From: an uncultured Campylobacter sp.
Lineage (GTDB): Bacteria > Campylobacterota > Campylobacteria > Campylobacterales > Campylobacteraceae
DNA: 29,021 nt
Assembly: GCF_938030685.1 (NCBI RefSeq)
Contig: NZ_CALHHX010000089.1
Coordinates: forward strand, 1-29,021
Direction: 5' to 3'
Position numbers and translations under genes: made by a program. The notes beneath the pieces were generated by a model, which was given only the letters and a program-made list of their open reading frames with translations, made no database searches and was not told where the DNA came from. Each line of letters begins with the position of its first letter. The stretch's first letter is position 1. Below are positions 7,547 through 14,974 of this stretch, piece by piece.

Positions 7547-7865
7547 GCTTGAGCGCCAGGCTAAATTTGAAAAGCTAAATTTTAGAATTTTAAAATTTTC
7601 AAGCGAAATTCTACGCGGCAGGCTCCGCTTTTAAGGGAATAAAATTTGCGATAATCCCCGCTTGCAAGATGAAATTTTACGCTAAATTCCGCGCTGTAAA
7701 ATTCCAAAAACCAACCGAGCGGAAATTTTAAAGCGGATCTAATGGTGAAATTCTTTGAAAAATAGACAAGATAGAATTTATGCAAGTTTTAAAATCTTAC
7801 TAGATAAAATTTAAGTCTTGCAAGTTTAAAATTTCGTAAAAATAAATAGACGATTTCTTAGCGAA
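7547..7865. other. 319-bp gap between convergent genes
   Basis: The gap is dense in AAATTTTA and AAAATTCC words, including GAATTTTAAAATTTTC near 7587. A minus frame at 7582-7785 has the Phe/Lys/Tyr-rich composition such filler produces and no ribosome site. I see no gene, RNA or clear terminator here. Confidence 0.6.
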
Positions 7866-8279
7866 CTAGCGTTCCCAAATTAGCTTTTTGCCGAAAGTTA
7901 GAGTATTATCGGTCATTTTCATCCAATCGATTCTGATCGTAAAAAAATCGGTCTCCATCGCGCGCGCAAACGGGAAGCGCTTAAGATATAGCGAGGTTTC
8001 GCGCTCATCCGCGCTACGGATATGGCCGCAAATCTGCACACCTTTGATCCTGCCTACAAATTTCGTATCCAGCGCGACTGTAGCCGCAACTCCGCGGTTG
8101 GCAAAGACTGCTTTGATATGCTCGGAGTCGCTCGCGCTTGCGATAATGAGCTCCTTATTTTGCGGATCGTAGGCGTAAAATGCACTGCAGCAATATGGCA
8201 GATTATTGCGCAAAACTCCGAGAGATAGGAGTTTCATCCTGCCTAAAAACTCGTCGAATTTATCCTGAGCGGCACACAT
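7866..8279 (-). CDS. Pyridoxamine 5'-phosphate oxidase-like FMN-binding protein (YhbP type)
   Basis: The 137-residue protein resembles the small split-barrel flavin-binding family that includes E. coli YhbP. A short N-terminal helix (FDEFLGRMKLLSLGVL) leads into a strand with CCSAFYAYDPQNKELIIAS, then a His-containing VAATVALDTKFVGRIKGVQI core. The C-terminal FFTIRIDWMKMTDNTLTFG ends the barrel. Members bind FMN, F420 or heme, and most have no proven reaction. An upstream in-frame extension to 8336 exists, but the ATG at 8279 has AAGGAGG 6 bases upstream and lies after a TATAAT box, so I start there. It is divergent from the dUTPase gene. Confidence 0.75.
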   Translation of the reverse strand: MCAAQDKFDEFLGRMKLLSLGVLRNNLPYCCSAFYAYDPQNKELIIASASDSEHIKAVFANRGVAATVALDTKFVGRIKGVQICGHIRSADERETSLYLKRFPFARAMETDFFTIRIDWMKMTDNTLTFGKKLIWER

Positions 8280-8300
8280 TTTAAGCCTCCTTTTTGCTAA

Positions 8301-8306
8301 ATTATA
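8301..8306 (-). promoter_or_regulatory. Candidate -10 box for the YhbP-like gene
   Basis: On the minus strand this reads TATAAT after CATTG, 21 bases before the chosen ATG at 8279. It supports the shorter start. Confidence 0.5.
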
Positions 8307-8327
8307 CAATGATTTTCTTTTATTAGC

Positions 8328-8333
8328 TATAAT
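8328..8333 (+). promoter_or_regulatory. Candidate -10 box for dut
   Basis: TATAAT preceded by TTAGC, 26 bases before the dut ATG at 8360, back to back with the minus-strand box at 8301-8306. Confidence 0.55.
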
Positions 8334-8359
8334 CACGAGCCAAAATTAGGAGAATTTTT

Positions 8360-9049
8360 ATGGAAAATTATAAAAAAGTAAAAGAGATGTTTTTGATGCA
8401 GCAAGCCCTAAACGACGAAACAAATGGCGTGGGCTGGGAGGACGGCTATACAAAAAACGGCAAACTTATCAACTGGAAGCGCTGCATTTACATGGAATGT
8501 GCAGAGCTCATCGATAGCTTTGCGTGGAAGCATTGGAAAAATATCTCTGCAGCGCCGGACGTGAATAATATCGTCATCGAGATCGTTGATATTTGGCACT
8601 TCGTAATGAGCTATATTTTAGAGCAATATTACGGCAACAAAGACATCGATCACATCGTAAGTGATGTCACGGCAGTGAGTGGGTTTGCAGAGTTTAGCTC
8701 CTACGCCTACGATGTGCGCGAATACAGCATCTACGAAATCGTAAACGACATCGAGCTCATAATCCACGAAACAAGCGGATTTGAGCTGCAAATCGGCGAG
8801 CTGCTGACCGATTTTTTTCGCGTGGCGATTAAATGTGGCGTGAGCTTAGACATTCTTTTTGCCAAATATATTGGCAAAAACGTGCTGAATAAATTCCGCC
8901 AAAATAACGGCTACAAAGAAGGCGGCTACCGCAAAATCTGGGGAGACCTTGAAGATAACGAGGTGCTAATCGAGGTGCTATCAAAAGGCGCAGTAAGCGC
9001 AAACGAAATTTACGAGCAATTGCAAAAGATCTACGACGCGACGAAGTGA
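8360..9049 (+). CDS. dut: Dimeric all-alpha dUTPase
   Basis: The enzyme hydrolyses dUTP (and dUDP) to dUMP, which keeps uracil out of DNA and supplies thymidylate synthesis. At 229 residues it matches the length of the C. jejuni dimeric dUTPase, which belongs to the MazG-like all-alpha NTP pyrophosphatases rather than the trimeric beta family. The metal-binding residues Glu46 and Glu49 (YMECAEL) and Glu74 and Asp77 (EIVDIWHF) fall at the positions I recall from the C. jejuni structure. GWEDGYTKNGKLINWKR (25-41) is a conserved substrate-binding stretch. The start follows AGGAG, with a TATAAT 26 bases upstream. Confidence 0.95.
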   Translation: MENYKKVKEMFLMQQALNDETNGVGWEDGYTKNGKLINWKRCIYMECAELIDSFAWKHWKNISAAPDVNNIVIEIVDIWHFVMSYILEQYYGNKDIDHIVSDVTAVSGFAEFSSYAYDVREYSIYEIVNDIELIIHETSGFELQIGELLTDFFRVAIKCGVSLDILFAKYIGKNVLNKFRQNNGYKEGGYRKIWGDLEDNEVLIEVLSKGAVSANEIYEQLQKIYDATK

Positions 9050-9125
9050 AGTCGTGGGTTTGCGCGCGAGATTTACCTTTGAAATTTTGAAATTTCATCT
9101 ATAAAATTTCGGCATGCAAATTTTA

Positions 9126-9269
9126 AAAAAGAGGCTTGATTTGAAATTCTGCAGTTTTGTGCCTAAAATTTTACGCAATGTCAGCTTATTTATAAGTGGC
9201 GAAATTCCGCGCAGCAAGCAAATAAATATTTGCAACAGGTAAAAACCAAGCTAGATCTGGCCTCTTTTT
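9126..9269 (+). ncRNA. Candidate structured small RNA, about 144 nt
   Basis: A perfect 10-bp stem, AAAAAGAGGC (9126-9135) with GCCTCTTTTT (9260-9269), closes the element and ends in a U-run. Inside, GTTTT..CC can pair with GG..AAAAC, and two hairpins follow: CTTAT/ATAAG near 9186-9197 and GCAAATA/TATTTGC near 9218-9233. A TATAAA box at 9100-9105 lies upstream. The opposite strand also ends in a U-run, so the strand is uncertain. I matched no known family. Confidence 0.3.
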
Positions 9270-9332
9270 ACACACTATAAATGAGCAAATTAAACGCGGG
9301 GATGGCGAGCGATCAAAGCATAAATTTCGTAT

Positions 9333-9338
9333 TATAAT
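9333..9338 (+). promoter_or_regulatory. Candidate -10 box for the EI24 gene
   Basis: TATAAT after TTTCGTAT, about 130 bases upstream of the chosen ATG at 9468. If used, it would leave a 5' untranslated region of about 120 bases. Confidence 0.4.
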
Positions 9339-9467
9339 GCGAGATGAGCCGGCTAAAGCAAGAGATTGCGCCAAGTGAGCGGATTGATGAGGCGCGGTGC
9401 GGCAGCCAAATTACTCAGCTCAAATTTCGTCGCAAAAGTCGCTAAAATAACGCAAATAGGAGCATAC

Positions 9468-10208
9468 ATGGGTAGAATTTTTAATTTGGCAAAGCAGGAT
9501 TTTTTTACGCGCAAGTTTATTTTGCTCTCGCTATTGCCGCTTATGTGCTCGCTTATAATCTTAGGCACGCTCGCATTTTTCGGCGGCAAAGAGCTTTTTG
9601 ACGCACTTTCGCAGGGCGCGCAAAGCGGCGATTTTAGCTTCTTGGACGAGCAGCGCTTCCCAATAATTGCAAAAATTCTAAGTTTTGCTGCTACGAAGTG
9701 GATTATCGGCGCGATTTTTTCGGTGTTTGCCAGCTTCGCGGTGCTGATGCTTAGCGTGTTTTGCGCGCTTATCATCGCGGCCTTTCTGACACCCGCAGTC
9801 ACTAAAGAGATCAACGCGCGCCACTACCATCTAAGCCGCGCGGATGAAGCGAGCACGGCGCGAGTGCTAAAGCTGATGAGCCTTGAAATTTTAAAATTTT
9901 TAGCGATTTTATTTATCTGTTCGGTGCTTTTGTTTGTGCCGGTTATAAATTTATTCATAATCAATGTGCCGTTTTTTTATATCTATTACAAGCTGGTTCT
10001 AATCGACGTCGCTTCAAACGCGTTAAGCGCGAAAAGCTTCGAGCGCTGCTATAAAATGGGTGGCGGATATAAATTTGCCCTAAGTGCTTTTATTTTTTAT
10101 CTGCTGTGTTTGATCCCGCTGGTAGGATTATTTTTCCAGCTATTTTTCATCATCTTTTTGACGCACGTAGTGCTGATAGACGAAAGCGCCCGCAATAAAA
10201 ATCGCTAA
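9468..10208 (+). CDS. EI24-domain integral membrane protein (CysZ-like)
   Basis: The 246-residue protein begins with a short amphipathic lead (GRIFNLAKQDFFTRKFI) typical of EI24 proteins. Hydrophobic segments lie at about 17-38, 76-108, 140-175 and 203-232. The FLTPAVTKEINARHY stretch at 106-120 matches the family core. EI24 includes E. coli CysZ, a sulfate permease, but most epsilonproteobacterial members are uncharacterised and no sulfate genes lie nearby, so transport of sulfate should not be assumed. The frame is open from 9366, but the ATG at 9468 follows AGGAG at good spacing, so I start there. Confidence 0.82.
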   Translation: MGRIFNLAKQDFFTRKFILLSLLPLMCSLIILGTLAFFGGKELFDALSQGAQSGDFSFLDEQRFPIIAKILSFAATKWIIGAIFSVFASFAVLMLSVFCALIIAAFLTPAVTKEINARHYHLSRADEASTARVLKLMSLEILKFLAILFICSVLLFVPVINLFIINVPFFYIYYKLVLIDVASNALSAKSFERCYKMGGGYKFALSAFIFYLLCLIPLVGLFFQLFFIIFLTHVVLIDESARNKNR

Positions 10209-10281
10209 AGATTAACTAAAATCAATGAAAAATTTTGAAATTTTCATAAAATAGTGCGAAATTTTTTAAGAAAGGATTTCT

Positions 10282-10485
10282 ATGAAATCAGGTGATATTT
10301 ACATTTGCAATATATGTTCGCTCAAAAGCAGCGACGATGAAAACGCGGTCTTTATCAAGGCGCATAAAAACGGCGAGACGGTGCATATCTGCACATCCTG
10401 CATGCCTAGCGTCATCCATGGCTCAGGCATGGTCGTAAAAAGCAACTCCGAGATCGAAGAAGAGCTCCAAGACGCTACAAACTAG
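10282..10485 (+). CDS. C4 zinc-finger miniprotein
   Basis: The 67-residue protein has two CxxC knuckles, Cys9/Cys12 (CNIC) and Cys37/Cys40 (CTSC), 24 residues apart, so it very probably binds one zinc. The layout, with VHICTSCM in the second knuckle, resembles the zinc-binding domain at the N-terminus of ClpX, here without any AAA+ partner domain. The C-terminal tail is acidic (EIEEELQDATN). A role as adaptor or nucleic-acid binder is possible but not shown. It has an AAGGA-type ribosome site and stands alone, 73 bases after the EI24 gene. Confidence 0.72.
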   Translation: MKSGDIYICNICSLKSSDDENAVFIKAHKNGETVHICTSCMPSVIHGSGMVVKSNSEIEEELQDATN

Positions 10486-10541
10486 CTGCTAGCACGACTT
10501 ACCGCGGCGTGTTTTAATTTGTTTATTAATCTGCGCGCCGC

Positions 10542-10604
10542 AAAATTCTAAAATTCTAAAATTCTAAAATTCTAAAATTCTAAAATTCTAAAATTCTAAA
10601 ATTC
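10542..10604. repeat. Tandem array of the octamer AAAATTCT, about 7.9 copies
   Basis: Seven exact copies of AAAATTCT and an eighth broken at its last base (AAAATTC followed by C) run without interruption over 63 bases. It lies between the 3' ends of the zinc-finger gene and yciA. A GCGGCG/CGCCGC stem (10504-10509 with 10536-10541) precedes it. The same word occurs singly through the window, including inside flhG. Confidence 0.97.
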
Positions 10605-10770
10605 CGTCTGCGAGGTTTTCTACCAAAATACTGTACAGCAAAATTCCGCGCTTAAAATTATAAAATTTTACGCAGCAAATTCTGTGCACTAAGCTTATCC
10701 CACATAAGAATTTTCGCGTTATAAGCTTGACGCTAAAATTCCTTGAGCTAAAACTAAAGTCTGAAAAATT

Positions 10771-11190
10771 TTAAAATCCGTGCAGTCGCTTGATCTCTGC
10801 GCTGATCGGCTTTTTCTGACCTGATTTGGTCACACTTACGTAGGTTGCGATCGCGCTGGTTACGTGCAAGCACTCGCGAAATCCATCCTCGCCCAGCCGC
10901 AGCGCCGCGACCTCGATCTGCACGCGGATAGAGGTATTTCCTACGCTTAATACTTTTGCGTAGCAGCTGATGACATCGCCGATAAATACGGGCTGCTTGA
11001 AAGTTACCTCCTGCATCGAGATCGTCACGACCCGCTCGGGCGCTATCTCGCGCGCCGCCGTCGCGCCCGCTAAATCGATCTGCGCTAGTATCCAGCCGCC
11101 GAAAATATTGCCCGAGCTATTCGTATCCTTAGGCAGCGCTACGACCTTGATGCGCGGCTCGCCGAAATCGTCTAAGTTTAAATCGCTCAT
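10771..11190 (-). CDS. yciA: Acyl-CoA thioesterase YciA (hotdog fold)
   Basis: The 139-residue hotdog protein hydrolyses short- and medium-chain acyl-CoA to free acid and CoA in the cytoplasm. The signature runs from Asn24 through GNIFGGWILAQIDLAGA (27-43), where Asp39 fits the family's catalytic Asp. The length agrees with YciA of E. coli and H. influenzae and with the C. jejuni homologue I recall as Cj0915. That gene is divergent from ciaB in C. jejuni, as here. The start follows AAGGAG. A TAAAAT on the minus strand (11219-11224) may be its -10 box. Confidence 0.92.
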   Translation of the reverse strand: MSDLNLDDFGEPRIKVVALPKDTNSSGNIFGGWILAQIDLAGATAAREIAPERVVTISMQEVTFKQPVFIGDVISCYAKVLSVGNTSIRVQIEVAALRLGEDGFRECLHVTSAIATYVSVTKSGQKKPISAEIKRLHGF

Positions 11191-11250
11191 TTTTACTCCT
11201 TAAATTTAAAAATCTCGCATTTTAACCGCGCAAATTTAACACTTTTTCGA

Positions 11251-11256
11251 TACAAT
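11251..11256 (+). promoter_or_regulatory. Candidate -10 box for ciaB
   Basis: TACAAT preceded by the T-rich ACTTTTTCGA, inside the divergent yciA/ciaB spacer, about 119 bases before the chosen ciaB ATG. Confidence 0.4.
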
Positions 11257-11374
11257 CGGCAAAAATCTATGTCGAAATTTTAAAATTTTAAGCGGATGCG
11301 AGGATAGAATTTTGCTCGCGAAGCAGACACATTCCGCTCGTAAAAAGACGATAAAACGACAAAAAGGATACGCG

Positions 11375-13189
11375 ATGAACGATTTTGCAAAACTTAGCGA
11401 GATGGCAGCGAGCGCTAAGGCGCGACTAAACGCCCTCTACGACGAGCCGCACGCCGAGCTAATTGCGCGCGGGCTGAAGATCTGCGGCTTTGAGTCTGGC
11501 GATACTGCGCGCATCGCCGTGCTACGCCGAATCGTGGGTCTCAAAGAGGATCCGCTGCTGCAGGAATTCCGCCGTTTGGGCTACGATGAGGCGCGACAGC
11601 GCGAGCTAAAGAGCAAAATGTATGATTTCACGCGCGAAATACATGAGAGTATGCACGCAGCACTCATCGCCGAAGCGGGCGCGCAGGGGATTTTGCAGCC
11701 GTTTTATCTGGAGCTTTTAAAGGGCGTGCACCGCATCGGGCTCGTGCTAAGCGATATGCAAAAAAGCTGGCAAGCCCTAATTATCGAAGGCACGAACAAG
11801 CGCTTGCAAAAGGAATTTAGCTCGCTTGCGCGGGCGAAGGAATTTTTGCTGCAAAAGAAGCTGTTTATGCGCACGCCTCACGGCGAGATCTGCGAGCGCT
11901 GCTACGGCGCGATAGTACAGCGTGACGGCAAATCCCAAATGGTTCCCTACGCCGTGGTCTTTGCGGATGAGACGGCAAAGCTGCAGAGCGAATTTAGCGA
12001 TCTTTTGGAGCGTTTGGTGACGCTAGCAGAAGATGAGAGCGAGCTAGCTTACGTCGCGTATCTGTCCAAGCTCAAGCAGGCCTTTTGCGAGAGGGACGCT
12101 AACGCGGTAATCGGCGCGTGGCGGGATGCGGAGATCGCGTGGATGGATATAAAAACGCCGCTTCAAATCGGGCATCCGCTCGAATACTACGAGGACGCCT
12201 ATACGCATGCAGTCGCGCTGGAATGGGACGTCAGGCTTGCAGGCGCGTATGAGTTCAGCGCGGAGGAATTTAAAGCGCGTGTAAGCGAGAGCTTTGAGCG
12301 CGCATATGAAAAAATCGGCGCCGATAACGCCGTCATGCACTCGCTCGTGCTCTCAAATATCGCCAAAACCCAGCTTTACGTCTGCGCGCCGCTGATCTAC
12401 TACGGAGCCGATCTTAACGGGCTCTTTTCGGCGCAGGTCGTGCCCAACGACGAATTCGTAAGTACCAACTGCGGCAAGAAAATTTTCGCTTTCGTAAATT
12501 TCGTCTATGAAAGCGCCAAGGCTAGACCTTTTATGCGGCTAAGCAGCGAAATTTTCGACCTCGACTATCTAAATTTCGGGCGCGAAATTTTATTTAAAAA
12601 GCCGCAAATTTGGCGCCGCGTCTACGAAATATCGACGATCGGGCACGAGTTCGGGCATATATTTTTCATCGACGCGGACACCGAGGCGCGCATGAACCGC
12701 TCGGGGCTTTTTAAGCTCATCGAGGAGTACAAGGCGACCACCGGCGGGCTCGTGAGCTTCTTTTTCTACGAAGAGGAGGAGTTTTGCCTGCCGGTGCTGG
12801 ACGAGCTGATCCGTCGCGCCGTAGGGCTCATCGCGTGGCAGCGGGTGGAGGAGCTCAAACCCTACTACTGCGAGGCGTTGATACATCTGAGCTTGCTTTT
12901 CGCATCGGGCGTTTTGAAATTTGAACGCGGGCGTCTGGCAGTTAAATTTGACCGCGCGGGCTATGAGAGCTTTAAGTCTGCGTGCCTGCAAAACTACGAG
13001 GATCTGGCGCGGCTTTATTGCGACAAAAAGGACGCGGCAGAATTTTTATCGCGCTTTGCGGAGCTTAGCGGCGGCGTATATCTGCCACGCGAGGCGCAGG
13101 TGCGGGAGTTTGTGGAGTTTTACTACTCGCGCTACGAAGCGATCGGCAACGAAACGGATCCTAGCAATGAACGAGCAAAGTGGCTTTAA
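11375..13189 (+). CDS. ciaB: CiaB-type protein with a HEFGH metallopeptidase-like motif
   Basis: I identify this 604-residue protein as the homologue of Campylobacter invasion antigen B from its length, its MNDFAKLSEMA start and its place divergent from yciA, as with Cj0914c and Cj0915. In C. jejuni, CiaB is reported as secreted through the flagellar export apparatus and involved in host-cell entry. About residue 423 there is STIGHEFGHIFF, a HExxH zincin motif. EEYKATTGGLV follows about 30 residues later and could provide a third ligand, as in gluzincins. There is no signal peptide or membrane segment. An open extension to a TTG at 11312 exists, but the ATG at 11375 has AAGGA upstream, so I start there. 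No flagellar gene lies nearby, so function as a secreted effector is doubtful here. Confidence 0.85.
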   Translation: MNDFAKLSEMAASAKARLNALYDEPHAELIARGLKICGFESGDTARIAVLRRIVGLKEDPLLQEFRRLGYDEARQRELKSKMYDFTREIHESMHAALIAEAGAQGILQPFYLELLKGVHRIGLVLSDMQKSWQALIIEGTNKRLQKEFSSLARAKEFLLQKKLFMRTPHGEICERCYGAIVQRDGKSQMVPYAVVFADETAKLQSEFSDLLERLVTLAEDESELAYVAYLSKLKQAFCERDANAVIGAWRDAEIAWMDIKTPLQIGHPLEYYEDAYTHAVALEWDVRLAGAYEFSAEEFKARVSESFERAYEKIGADNAVMHSLVLSNIAKTQLYVCAPLIYYGADLNGLFSAQVVPNDEFVSTNCGKKIFAFVNFVYESAKARPFMRLSSEIFDLDYLNFGREILFKKPQIWRRVYEISTIGHEFGHIFFIDADTEARMNRSGLFKLIEEYKATTGGLVSFFFYEEEEFCLPVLDELIRRAVGLIAWQRVEELKPYYCEALIHLSLLFASGVLKFERGRLAVKFDRAGYESFKSACLQNYEDLARLYCDKKDAAEFLSRFAELSGGVYLPREAQVREFVEFYYSRYEAIGNETDPSNERAKWL

Positions 13190-13232
13190 AATTTCAGCTA
13201 CAAACCGCGCCTTAAAATAATGGAAAGCTAGT

Positions 13233-13250
13233 AAAATTCCGCGGAATTTT
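13233..13250. repeat. 18-bp perfect palindrome
   Basis: AAAATTCCGCGGAATTTT is a perfect palindrome, 44 bases after the ciaB stop and 12 bases before the next ATG. It joins two copies of the common window word AAAATTCCG head to head. It could end ciaB transcription or be an operator for the downstream gene; there is no loop and no U-run. Confidence 0.6.
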
Positions 13251-13261
13251 AAGGGGAAAGC

Positions 13262-13951
13262 ATGAGATATTTTAAAAATTTACTCTCCGATTTGCGAAAC
13301 GGCAGGCTCGCGCTGCACCCGATTTTGCTTGCGGCGACGTTTTGCATAGTGAAAATTTCGTGGCCTTATTTAATAGGACCTACGGGCGATGATGGCTCGG
13401 GCGGGACAATCTTCGGTAACTTCATATTTTGGGACCTTGCAGCATGCGCGTGTTTCATAGCGCTGGGCGCGCATTTTGTCTATGTCGCGGGGCGCAGCAG
13501 CAAAAACAGGCAAAGGGGCAGCTGCGAAAACAGCGACTACGAAGGCGCGATACAGCCTCGCGGACTGCGATATTTAGCCGTGCTGCGCGCTATCTTATGC
13601 ACCCTGTGCATCATCGCGTGCGTATCGAGATATCTTAGCGCGGATATAAATCACCAAAAATTGGGCGTTCTGAATTGGTTTTTTCCGACCGCGCTAGCAA
13701 GCGCTTTCATATATTTGGTTGCGATCCGGGTTGTTACGACCGACTCTGAAATAATAGCTTGGGGCGCTGTCTTTGGAACAAGCTATGTAGTCGCTTGCTA
13801 TGTGGTTTGCAGATGTTTTTTTGCCATTCCTGGGGGATATGGCGGGTTTGCATTTTGGAAAGGGCTGGAGATAATATTTCCGCTAATTTGGGCGTTTCAT
13901 TTCAAGCGCACCTACAAAAAGCTCCTAGCAGAGGAGATGCGCGAGGCGTAA
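13262..13951 (+). CDS. Multi-pass membrane protein of unknown function
   Basis: The 229-residue protein is mainly hydrophobic, with segments at about 18-38, 54-76, 103-123, 138-158, 164-188 and 200-214, so five or six membrane helices. A polar loop at about 78-101 (SSKNRQRGSCENSDYEGAIQ) separates the second and third. The C-terminus is basic and probably cytoplasmic (HFKRTYKKLLAEEMREA). I recognise no family signature. The start follows AAGGGG at about 7 bases. It lies 72 bases downstream of ciaB on the same strand and could be co-transcribed. Confidence 0.65.
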   Translation: MRYFKNLLSDLRNGRLALHPILLAATFCIVKISWPYLIGPTGDDGSGGTIFGNFIFWDLAACACFIALGAHFVYVAGRSSKNRQRGSCENSDYEGAIQPRGLRYLAVLRAILCTLCIIACVSRYLSADINHQKLGVLNWFFPTALASAFIYLVAIRVVTTDSEIIAWGAVFGTSYVVACYVVCRCFFAIPGGYGGFAFWKGLEIIFPLIWAFHFKRTYKKLLAEEMREA

Positions 13952-14349
13952 CGGCAAGCTGAATGCAGAATTTTAGCCAAAATTTTGCCGCCAGCCGCAG
14001 TTTAAAATTAGCGCGAGCGTAGCTCGCCCTTTGAGCGTGCCAGGGGTTGGGGGATTTTAAGGGGGAAGGGGAGCGCCTCGCAAGTAGCGCCCCTTCCCCC
14101 TTAAGAGAAAACGCTACCACGCCCCAAATTCTAGACACAAATTCTACATAGAGAAATTTTAAATTTATTACATGAAATTCCGTTTAAATTTTAATTCGTG
14201 ATATATCTTGGGGCGGGAAGAGGGCTTGAATTGCGAGGTCACACCTCTCGCAGAGGGTGGCGCTGCCCCGCAGCACCACATTGCTCTGCTCGCCCACAAA
14301 CCCCACCCAACCCCCGACGACGCTTTAAGCGGTGCAGGCTGTGCCTGAG
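13952..14349. other. 398-bp GC-rich, hairpin-rich gap
   Basis: Unlike other gaps in the window, most of this one is GC-rich and full of inverted repeats. They include GCGAGC/GCTCGC at 14013-14027, a 15-bp stem at 14057-14104, GAGGT/ACCTC near 14237-14250 and CTGC/GCAG near 14271. A GGGGTTGGG word near 14043 recurs in reverse complement as CCCAACCCCC near 14305. A minus open frame across the region (13902-14138) looks accidental. I see no gene. Confidence 0.6.
14057..14104. repeat. 15-bp perfect inverted repeat
   Basis: TTAAGGGGGAAGGGG at 14057-14071 pairs exactly with CCCCTTCCCCCTTAA at 14090-14104 across an 18-base loop that contains two GCGC words. One arm is purely purine, the other purely pyrimidine, apart from the TTAA end. 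No U-run follows. Confidence 0.9.
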
Positions 14350-14877
14350 TTAAATTTCAACATCCATATTCACGGATTCGATCTGCAGCCCGCGCAGATC
14401 CGCGAGATGCTGCACCGCAGCGTCCGTCTCGGCGTTTTTGGGAAGGACGATGTGAAAGCCGCGATCAAACGCCAAGAAAAAATTCTCCCTGCCCGTAGCG
14501 ATGCGATTTAGCGAGCGCGCGGCAAATTTCTCGCTTGCGCGCGGCTCGCCCTTCGAAAACGAGATCGTCTCGCCGTCTGCGACGAAGCTCATCTCCATGC
14601 TCGAATCTTGCCCGAGCTTGGCGGAAGCCAGATGCTTTCTTAGCATGCGGCGGTAAAATTTCGGATAAAAAATAAGCCACGCCGCACCCAAAATAACCGA
14701 CGCCACGCTCGCAATCGGCGCCGTTTTTAAAAGCCCGTCGATGATGATGCCAACGAGCAAAAACTCAAACGGTATGGCGTAGGTGCTGATGAGGCGCTGC
14801 TTGCGCGCCTTTTTGCTGTAAAGCAGCATAAATTTATTGAGATTATCGACGTCGCGATTGGTGATACGTACTTTCAT
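14350..14877 (-). CDS. YcxB-like membrane protein
   Basis: The 175-residue protein has a charged N-terminal segment, two membrane helices at about 33-49 and 53-71 and then a soluble beta-rich C-terminal domain. That domain reads FVADGETISFSKGEPRASEKF, then LNRIATGRENFFLAFDRG and HIVLPKNA. This layout matches the YcxB-like family of Firmicutes and other bacteria, whose function is unknown. The start has AAAGG about 6 bases upstream, and a TACAAT on the minus strand (14901-14906) fits as -10. It is divergent from the acyltransferase fusion gene. Confidence 0.7.
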   Translation of the reverse strand: MKVRITNRDVDNLNKFMLLYSKKARKQRLISTYAIPFEFLLVGIIIDGLLKTAPIASVASVILGAAWLIFYPKFYRRMLRKHLASAKLGQDSSMEMSFVADGETISFSKGEPRASEKFAARSLNRIATGRENFFLAFDRGFHIVLPKNAETDAAVQHLADLRGLQIESVNMDVEI

Positions 14878-14974
14878 ATTTTTCCTTTAATTTTTGCGTA
14901 ATTGTAGCGAAGCCGCCTTAAATTTGCGTCCGTTAACTTCCGTGAGATAAAATCCCGTTTTTAAAGGAGATAGC

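Larger units (their letters stand above)
9050..9467. other. 418-bp gap between dut and the EI24 gene
   Basis: No protein gene is supported. The gap contains GAAATTTTGAAATTTC near 9081, a possible structured RNA at 9126-9269 and a TATAAT box at 9333-9338 that probably serves the EI24 gene. Open frames here on the minus strand are compositional. Confidence 0.6.

Noticed and set aside
9126..9269. MITE with 10-bp terminal inverted repeats
   Set aside because: No target-site duplication is visible next to the ends, and I see no second copy in the window.
10542..10604. CRISPR array
   Set aside because: The unit is 8 bases with no spacers; it is a simple tandem repeat.
10542..10604. Phase-variation switch
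   Set aside because: It lies between the 3' ends of two convergent genes, away from any start or promoter I can see.
13902..14138. Minus-strand frame across the 15-bp hairpin
   Set aside because: Overlaps the 3' end of the membrane protein gene and reads through an inverted repeat; no family resemblance.
14011..14345. SRP RNA or another housekeeping RNA in the GC-rich block
   Set aside because: I looked for the conserved GGAAGGAAGCAG-type SRP loop and for tRNA-like arms and found neither.
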